Program-made: the position numbers and the translations under genes
In this document: in pieces, positions 50,253 through 56,220 of the stretch
Layout: each line of letters begins with the position of its first letter
Position numbering within the stretch: position 1 is the stretch's first letter
Notes under the pieces: generated by a model
Database searches by the model: none
Told to the model about the DNA's origin: nothing
Seen by the model: only the letters and a program-made list of their open reading frames with translations
NCBI GenBank assembly: GCA_007695055.1
Contig: REEM01000120.1
Coordinates: 1-56,220, forward strand
Source: Spirochaetaceae bacterium
GTDB taxonomy: Bacteria > Spirochaetota > Spirochaetia > DSM-27196 > SLAA01
Direction of reading: 5' to 3'
Length of the DNA: 56,220 nt

Positions 50253-52511
50253 CTAATAGCCAATGCGTGTCTCCAAGGTCACCGAGGAGCGGAGCTCGGG
50301 CCGATCTTTTGAGTCGTACACTATGCGGCCTTGCTGATCACGCAGAACGGTTGTGGTGACACCTGCTGCAAAAGACACTGCCGGTGCAACCGGTAGCACA
50401 AGTTCACCACTCACAAGCGTGTTGTGATCAAAGAGGTCGGCGTCTTCAAACCCGTCCCGCTCAAGTATGGTCGGAATGAACCCAACTCGGCGGTAGCTAA
50501 ACGAGCCGTAGAGTCCACCGGGCATCCAGCCGGGGAGTATTGCAAGTCGGAGCACCGCCTCGTCACGGTCGGATCGTGAAAGATCGCCGTCGTCGTCCAT
50601 CTCCCATGGCCAAAGGTACCCAGCCTCAATGCGGAAGAGCCGCAGGATATCAATGCCGAGCTCCCCGTATATTCCCATGGTTGCAATGTCATAGATCTCG
50701 TTGTCCGGGTCTTCAAGGTACTGAAATACCTCTATGGTTCGTTCCGCGCGGTTGCGGTCGTAGGCCGCGTTGTACACACCATGTTGAAAGATTCCGCGGC
50801 TATAGCGGTACTCGCCCTTGTAGTCAAGCGCAAAGACGTGTCCGGTGACGCCAGCGGAGGCACCGTAGTTTCGCAGCTCTTGCTTGCCCCAGTCAAAGAG
50901 CACCTTTTCCTGGAGCCCTTTTTCCAGGCCGCCGTTGTCAGGATCGCCGTACTCATTGCGCAGGTAGGGCAGGAGACCGCCAACCTCGCTGTACAGAATA
51001 AGTGAAACTGGATTGGTCTCAAGCAGCGGGAAGTCAATGTCGGCTGCAACATTCAGGAAAACCGGATCCGCGTCGCGAATCTTGTCTACGTCCACAGCAA
51101 CACTGTTGAATCCGCGCAAAGACTCACCGGGGTAGATGTCGGCGACCGCGCTCACGCCGAGTGCGGCACGGAAAAGTGGGGCTGCAGGTCGCATGTACAG
51201 CCGGGCGCCGGAGATCTCCGCCCCGACTACATCGTTTGTCATAGCCTCAAAACCACCGTAGGTGCCATCTACGCCCAGGTTAAGTCCAAGTCGACGGACG
51301 GCCGGGAACTCGCTGTCGTTGGCGTAGCGGTTCATAAGCAGTCCATGACCAAGGCTGATGTTCGTAAGATTACCGGCACGGATAAAGAAGGGGTCGCGAC
51401 GTTGTCCAAACTCGATGTAGCGAATCTTCAAGCTTATGTCACGCGCCAGATCTTCTAGTGCGTTCTCTCTGTCATTACTCCAGCTGTAGTCGCTGCCGAA
51501 GCTCCACTCGTTATTGCCTCCGGGCCTATACCACTCGTTGGGGTTAAAGAGGTCTTCCTGATAAATAAAGGGAAGATAGAATGCCGCTCTGAATCGGCCT
51601 AACTGAATACGCGGCTCTAATACCACGCGTGAGTAGGTCTCACCCTCAATGGTTACAGCTCCAAACTCAAGGCCAAGATAGTTGGCCATTCTCTCAAATA
51701 GTTCGGCTCCCGGAGCGGTCTCTACTACCGGTTCCGGATCAACCGGTTCGGGCTCGGGCTCGGGCTCAGGTTCTGGTTCCGGTTGGGGCTCGGGTTCAGG
51801 CTCTGGTCGTGGTACAGCCTCGGGGTCCAGCTGCTCAAACTCCAGCTCGCCAAACTCCTCGGCAAGATCCTCGGGGGTGAGGTTTACAACCTGCAACACC
51901 TCGGCGAGTCCGTCTGCACTTTGCCCCTCGGACACAGGAATTGTTTCACCGGTATCGATGTTGGTGAGCTCTACTAAGCCACTGCGGACAACAAGCCGTG
52001 CCCGTTCACCCGGGTCATGCTGGAAAAGAAAGTCGGTGCCACGCACTCCTCCAACCACCGTGCCAGCGCGAACCTGGAGTCGGTTGCCAGCAATACTACC
52101 GGTAACGCCACGAACTCTGCCGCTTACAAGATTAAGGTTTGTACTTGGCGCTTGGTTGCGCCCTTGTATGCTCTCAAGAGCGAACTCGGTGTTGGTTGCT
52201 ATTCGTAGAATGGTGCCAGCGGGTAGAACCTCTACCTCGGCCGAGGAGTCTCTGTTGACAATGCGGTCACCAGGTAGCAAGGCCATGCCAAAGTAATGCT
52301 CATACCGGAAGCCTTCGGCATTAAAGACCTCAAGGCCGTCCTGATTCGAGTAGTACACCAAAAGAGCAACTGGTTCCTCGTGCTGAGCCAGTACCGTCTG
52401 CAAGCCAAAGGAGCTTAGGAGTACCAGAACTGCTGCTAAGAACCTCAGACCTGCTCGCCGGTGGGCGCACCGGTGGGCGGAAACAGCTACGGCAGATTGT
52501 ATGTTGGTCAT
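50253..52511 (-). CDS. FecR-domain protein with Pro-Glu repeat and barrel-like C-terminus
   Basis: 752 residues. A signal peptide (FLAAVLVLLSSFGLQTVLAQ, cleaved near 43) leads to a FecR-type domain (about 85-215, RIATNTEFALESIQ, then VRGTDFLFQHDPGE and VSEGQSADGL). A Pro-Glu repeat (about 235-262) is a rigid spacer. The remaining about 480 residues are aromatic-rich, alternate polar and hydrophobic residues and end in -TRIGY, consistent with an outer-membrane barrel. It shares IRYIEFGQRRDPFFIRAGNL-type sequence with the next upstream gene, so the two C-terminal parts are paralogous. GGAGGACGG precedes the ATG at 52511. It is upstream of mutL in a minus-strand run. Confidence 0.75.
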   Translation of the reverse strand: MTNIQSAVAVSAHRCAHRRAGLRFLAAVLVLLSSFGLQTVLAQHEEPVALLVYYSNQDGLEVFNAEGFRYEHYFGMALLPGDRIVNRDSSAEVEVLPAGTILRIATNTEFALESIQGRNQAPSTNLNLVSGRVRGVTGSIAGNRLQVRAGTVVGGVRGTDFLFQHDPGERARLVVRSGLVELTNIDTGETIPVSEGQSADGLAEVLQVVNLTPEDLAEEFGELEFEQLDPEAVPRPEPEPEPQPEPEPEPEPEPEPVDPEPVVETAPGAELFERMANYLGLEFGAVTIEGETYSRVVLEPRIQLGRFRAAFYLPFIYQEDLFNPNEWYRPGGNNEWSFGSDYSWSNDRENALEDLARDISLKIRYIEFGQRRDPFFIRAGNLTNISLGHGLLMNRYANDSEFPAVRRLGLNLGVDGTYGGFEAMTNDVVGAEISGARLYMRPAAPLFRAALGVSAVADIYPGESLRGFNSVAVDVDKIRDADPVFLNVAADIDFPLLETNPVSLILYSEVGGLLPYLRNEYGDPDNGGLEKGLQEKVLFDWGKQELRNYGASAGVTGHVFALDYKGEYRYSRGIFQHGVYNAAYDRNRAERTIEVFQYLEDPDNEIYDIATMGIYGELGIDILRLFRIEAGYLWPWEMDDDGDLSRSDRDEAVLRLAILPGWMPGGLYGSFSYRRVGFIPTILERDGFEDADLFDHNTLVSGELVLPVAPAVSFAAGVTTTVLRDQQGRIVYDSKDRPELRSSVTLETRIGY

Positions 52512-52521
52512 TTCCGTCCTC

Positions 52522-53919
52522 CTAATTGAGCGCTATAGTGCTTTCAAGACCAGAGCGCACCGTCCATGGGTCGCCATCGCGCAGTGGATCATGCCGCACC
52601 TGATAGAAGAGTGAAATAAGCGCCGGTCCGGTGCGATAGTTAATGCGGCTGCCTATGCGGGTACGGTCAAGGCTTCCTAAATCGTCCAGGTCCTTAATAC
52701 CTTCTTTAATGTACTCGGCAGAGATTGATACTCCAGGGACAATGCCCTCAGTGAGTAAAAGTTCCGAGCGAAAGGTAGGCCGTACGCCATCCACATTGCC
52801 AAAGGGCCCCTCAAGACTGCTCTGGAAGACCAGGACATCTTGAAACAAGGATACTCCGGCCCCGACAAGATAGCCCACATGCCCTTCGCGCACAGTTTGA
52901 CTGGAGGAGTACACCTTGTAACGCTCCGGACGAAAGAGGTCGTAGGTTGAGTCAAAGTAGTTTGGAATGAAGTTGTCTCCAAGCAGGCGCAGCTGAGACT
53001 GGAACAGGAGTATTCGCAGGGCGCGGCCATTAAGACCTATCTGTCCGCCCAGGGTGTCGCCGTCCTGCACTGCCAGATCCGCACCAGCGTTCAGGCTTAC
53101 CGGAGGGGCTGCAAGCAGCGGCAGGCGCAGGTCACCGCCAAGGATCACAACCTCGTCGGGATCAAAAGGAGTCGTGGCTTTGTCATACAAGGGGTCACGC
53201 TCCAGGAAGTAGGCGGGATCCCGATCTGCAGCCGCCGTGAATCCAAGCTGCAAACCGGAGAGCACTGGTGACTGCATTCCAAGTAAGGGCCGGGCGTACA
53301 AACGGCCGCCGAAGAGATCAAAGGTGGCAAGGTTTCCAACGAAACTCTCCATGCCCAGATAAGGAAAGCCCACCGCAGCGCCGTCAAAGTCAAACTCGGC
53401 ACCAAAGACCGGGATATCTGGACGGAAAAGCGTGTTCCGGTACCGCCCCACAATGAAACCGTTGCCCAGGGTCACCGCATCTAAACCACCTAAACGGGCA
53501 TAGATCGGGTCACCCTTGTGGGCCCAGCGGATATATCGAATTTTTGGAAGATACACCTCAAGGAACTCAGAGAAATCTTCTGCTTCCCAGTCTTCCTCTC
53601 GCACCTTAAAATCCGTGCCGTCACTGCCGCCGGTAAAGCGGTAATGCACCAGGAGGTCAAAGCCGACCCCAAACTGGCCTACGGTAAGCTCCGGCACAAA
53701 TCCAAGAGCTTGAAAGGTAATGATCTCACCATCTGAATCCGAGTAACTCTGGACGCCAAAGCTCAGTCCAAGACCAAAATTCACTTCCGGGCGGCTTGAC
53801 TCGGTCTCTGTCCCGGCTTCTGGTGCAGATCCCGCCTCAGCCTCCTGTGCCGTACTCAACTGTACAGGGTACATGGCAAGGAAAAGGGCAAACAGCAATA
53901 AAACTGTGAAGTGTTTCAA
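52522..53919 (-). CDS. Outer-membrane-type protein, paralogue of the FecR-protein C-terminus
   Basis: About 465 residues. The start is TTG 53919 with AAGGAGG 5 nt upstream, in preference to an upstream ATG at 53967 that lacks a ribosome site. A signal peptide (HFTVLLLFALFLAMYPVQLS) is followed by a Glu/Ala-rich mature start and then about 430 beta-rich residues. LPKIRYIRWAHKGDPIYARL, then LGNGFIVGRYRN and GGRLYARPLLG, aligns with the matching region of the FecR-domain neighbour, which lacks only the FecR and PE parts here. An outer-membrane barrel is inferred. No function can be named. Confidence 0.7.
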   Translation of the reverse strand: MKHFTVLLLFALFLAMYPVQLSTAQEAEAGSAPEAGTETESSRPEVNFGLGLSFGVQSYSDSDGEIITFQALGFVPELTVGQFGVGFDLLVHYRFTGGSDGTDFKVREEDWEAEDFSEFLEVYLPKIRYIRWAHKGDPIYARLGGLDAVTLGNGFIVGRYRNTLFRPDIPVFGAEFDFDGAAVGFPYLGMESFVGNLATFDLFGGRLYARPLLGMQSPVLSGLQLGFTAAADRDPAYFLERDPLYDKATTPFDPDEVVILGGDLRLPLLAAPPVSLNAGADLAVQDGDTLGGQIGLNGRALRILLFQSQLRLLGDNFIPNYFDSTYDLFRPERYKVYSSSQTVREGHVGYLVGAGVSLFQDVLVFQSSLEGPFGNVDGVRPTFRSELLLTEGIVPGVSISAEYIKEGIKDLDDLGSLDRTRIGSRINYRTGPALISLFYQVRHDPLRDGDPWTVRSGLESTIALN

Positions 53920-54017
53920 TCCGGCCTCCTTAGGTGTGAACGCTACAAGACGAGAGTGCAGGTGCACAATATACTACATCGCTTGGGAAATTGCGGCTAC
54001 CGGCTTTGTGTCCAGGC

Positions 54018-56220
54018 TTAGTACTCAATGACAGCTTCAATACCGCCCTGCACGCCAAGTATCGTCTGGTTTACTACATCGCCGTCCTCGACATTGAAGG
54101 GCTCACGTCCGACACCAAGATCAAGATACACACGTACAGCGCCCCGATCCGGTATCTCAAGCTTGCTTTCATGTCCAAATACTACTGTCAGGAGATCTCG
54201 TTCGGGGCGTTGCTCGTTGCGGCGCTCCGAAAGGGTAATGCGTTCGGTGTTACGAATGAAGGCACCACGCTCCACAAGTGGGTCCAGGCGCCGGATGCCA
54301 AACAGGGAGTCCGGATAAATACGCCACTCGTACCGCGCCCGCCCAGCGACCTCCCGCCTGAAATACTCCTCTATCTCAAACTGCAGCAGGCTGTCCAAGG
54401 AGAGCGTACGGTCGCCTGAAGCAAAGAAGCGGGTGGTGTTTTCTAGGCGTATTCGCTGCAAGGTTGTTGAATCCGGCTCACGATGCCGCAGTGAGTACTC
54501 GGCCCTGTTGCTCAGTTCGTCACTCTCGTAGCGTTGGGTGAGCGGGTAGGCGCCCAGGCTTCCAAACAGATTAAGCGCAACCGACTCCAATCTCAGGTTG
54601 AAACCTCGTGTGTCGGTGAGGGAGTCATCTCGCCGTAGAAGTTCACGGTCTACGGTGAGCGCGGCGTTGGAAGGTACATAGAGGTCCCGCAGACGCGACC
54701 CGAAACTCCGCTCAAACTGTATCCCCAGTTCCGGACGGTAGCGTGCAAAAGGGAGGCCCTCGGTAGCCTCGGCAAACTCAAAGCTGTCTCGGTCTTGGAT
54801 GAGCTCGTAGAACGGAATTGATGAGTAAAAGTAAGGGATCTCACCAAGTGAGTCACCGTAGACCGAAAAGTCGTCGGCAAAGTCACGGTTGTTCGGAGCC
54901 GGGTAGCTGCCTGCGGCGGTGCGTCCGTAGCGCGGCGAAATACTGTAGCGGGTGCGTTGTGCGGTCTCAAAACTAAAGGCTGGTCCAGCACGCAGCAGCA
55001 GAGTAGTGCGTTGCCGACCGTCAAAAACAGAGCTGTTCTCGTAGCCGCCTTCGAGTACTGCGTCAAAACCTAATGGGTCGGGCCGGTATCCAAAGCGCCG
55101 CCGAACATCGCCGGAACGCCGTGCGGTTTCGCGGTCGGTGCGCGGAAGCAGGAGTTCATAGGCGTCGACCCAGGACGAGAAATAGTCGGTGTCCGGCAGT
55201 TCGTAGCTGCTCGTCCGGTTGCGTAGCCGCAAGCTACCGTCAAAGATCCAGGATTCCAGTTCATCGCTCGTGTTATCGGCGACACCCCATACCTGATCCA
55301 GGCGTTCACTCACCAGAATCGCCTCGCTCTCCAGGAGAATGCTACCCACACCCGCACGTCTCAGGCGCAGGCTGTTGCCCCGCGCCATGCTCGGAGCGAA
55401 GCTGTCGTAGCTGCGGCGGTACCGGTCCGTAAAGCTCACCGGACCCGGGCGGGCTGGCACCTGCAGACGGTGTCCGCCAGCCCCGCTCCAGCGCTCCTGA
55501 TCTGTGAAAAGTTCAAGGTCGGTCTCCAGCCGTGTTCCCACTACATCTGCCGCAACCCCAGAGCGAGACTGAAACAGCCCAACACCGGACACCCGTTCCG
55601 ACTCCAAACCGTATCCGGCTGACTGCACCGTAATGTCCTCGTTGAGCACTACATTTCCAAGAATTGCGAAGCCACCGCGTTCTATAAGCGTGCCAGGCAT
55701 ACGGTACTCAAGCGAGGCCGAAACAGTGCCCTCTATGGAGGACTGTGCCTCGGCCCAGTGAACTTCGTCTATGTAGAGCGTTCCCTTCTTGACGTCCCGG
55801 ATCTGCAACCGGAGCAAAGAGAGCCGTTCGGAACGACTTCCACGGTCTATAGCAAGCGGGGCTACGGTGTTGCCGTTGACCTCCAGTCGTTTACGGAGCA
55901 GGTCCAGGGTAATTTCGTTCCAGGAATCCTCGCTCAGCGCAGAGAGCGGGAGTATGGCACGCACACCACCACCGGCAGGATCCAAGAGTTCAATCTCGAT
56001 TTCGGGGTTAGCCCCGAGGTCACCCAGTTCGGCATTGTCGACCAGCAGATAGAAGCGCAGACTGCGGTAGTGATCCCATGGTGTAGCGGGTACCGGCTGC
56101 TGCAGCAATACCGACTCACCGGAGGGTAGATCAATATCGATATTGTCCCAGTCCACCCGTAGCACACTCTGGGCATCCATTCCCTCACTGTGAAACACAT
56201 TCCGCACATCTGGGAAGACG
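54018..56220 (-). CDS. Large beta-rich surface-type protein, cut by window edge
   Basis: The open frame runs to base 56220 (reads on as VFPDVRNVF), so the true N-terminus is outside and only about 733 residues are seen. An early segment (SLRFYLLVDNAELGDLGANP, then GTLYIDEVHWAEA) looks like a carbohydrate-binding or jelly-roll fold. The rest is a long Arg/Tyr/Ser-rich beta region with frequent alternating residues and an end in IEAVIEY, typical of outer-membrane barrel proteins. No catalytic motif is visible. It lies upstream of the barrel-like and FecR genes on the same strand, so the three could be cotranscribed with mutL. Confidence 0.65.
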   Translation of the reverse strand, partial: VFPDVRNVFHSEGMDAQSVLRVDWDNIDIDLPSGESVLLQQPVPATPWDHYRSLRFYLLVDNAELGDLGANPEIEIELLDPAGGGVRAILPLSALSEDSWNEITLDLLRKRLEVNGNTVAPLAIDRGSRSERLSLLRLQIRDVKKGTLYIDEVHWAEAQSSIEGTVSASLEYRMPGTLIERGGFAILGNVVLNEDITVQSAGYGLESERVSGVGLFQSRSGVAADVVGTRLETDLELFTDQERWSGAGGHRLQVPARPGPVSFTDRYRRSYDSFAPSMARGNSLRLRRAGVGSILLESEAILVSERLDQVWGVADNTSDELESWIFDGSLRLRNRTSSYELPDTDYFSSWVDAYELLLPRTDRETARRSGDVRRRFGYRPDPLGFDAVLEGGYENSSVFDGRQRTTLLLRAGPAFSFETAQRTRYSISPRYGRTAAGSYPAPNNRDFADDFSVYGDSLGEIPYFYSSIPFYELIQDRDSFEFAEATEGLPFARYRPELGIQFERSFGSRLRDLYVPSNAALTVDRELLRRDDSLTDTRGFNLRLESVALNLFGSLGAYPLTQRYESDELSNRAEYSLRHREPDSTTLQRIRLENTTRFFASGDRTLSLDSLLQFEIEEYFRREVAGRARYEWRIYPDSLFGIRRLDPLVERGAFIRNTERITLSERRNEQRPERDLLTVVFGHESKLEIPDRGAVRVYLDLGVGREPFNVEDGDVVNQTILGVQGGIEAVIEY

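Noticed and set aside
51682-52296. Plus-strand Gly/Ser-rich frame opposite the FecR-domain protein
   Set aside because: It is the reverse reading of the Pro-Glu repeat; the coding strand has a signal peptide and a FecR domain.
1-56220. tRNA or rRNA genes, CRISPR arrays, integrases or transposases
   Set aside because: I scanned the short intergenic gaps and predicted proteins and saw no cloverleaf-like sequence, regularly spaced repeats or mobile-element enzymes.

Overview
The window reads as a gene-dense segment of a bacterial chromosome, most likely from a free-living spirochaete (Spirochaeta / Alkalispirochaeta-like). This is inferred from the gene set: FabV-type enoyl reductase, GldA/F/G-like ABC system, two Maf/DUF115 proteins behind a very acidic protein, a spirochaete-style ribosomal protein S21, an enlarged RecJ, FecR/barrel proteins and many TPR proteins. 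No single marker proves it. I see no tRNA, rRNA, CRISPR array, insertion sequence or phage gene, and no gene-free stretch above about 300 bp.

Layout: (1) 213-3537, plus: metG and a FemAB-like aminoacyltransferase. (2) 3568-13327, minus: a tight eight-gene operon reading hisD, folC, NFACT/RqcH-like, AMMECR1, two unknown proteins, murD, adenosine deaminase. (3) 13478-18850, plus: fabV, ribonuclease Z and a Gld-type ABC transporter. (4) 18858-21072: divergent degenerate-GGDEF membrane protein and a Memo-family protein. (5) 21053-27707, minus: a coupled four-gene operon with a 705-residue acidic protein, a GAF-like protein whose frame is broken at a ten-A tract, and two Maf/DUF115 proteins. (6) 27861-35351: an FtsB/DivIC-like protein, a secreted CsgG-like protein, a DUF1015 protein, a U32 peptidase-family protein, VanY and Lon. 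(7) 35507-42389: recO, a HAD nucleotidase, then pyrimidine-nucleoside phosphorylase, recJ, an M23 peptidase, rpsU and a lipoprotein. (8) 42366-48325: a ParB-like protein, a metallophosphoesterase and three TPR proteins, one carrying an Mrr-like nuclease domain. (9) 48387-56220, minus: mutL, a FecR-domain barrel protein, its paralogue and a large surface protein cut by the window edge.

Most single genes are housekeeping (translation, nucleotide salvage, repair, wall metabolism). The parts worth most attention are the acidic protein / GAF-like / Maf operon with its possible on-off A tract, the apparent AUC start of rpsU set by a strong Shine-Dalgarno sequence, and a recurrent promoter geometry in which the -10 box ends 6-9 nt before the start codon, implying leaderless mRNAs for several genes. 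The AMMECR1 and Memo halves of the AmmeMemoRadiSam set both occur here about 11 kb apart, in different operons.
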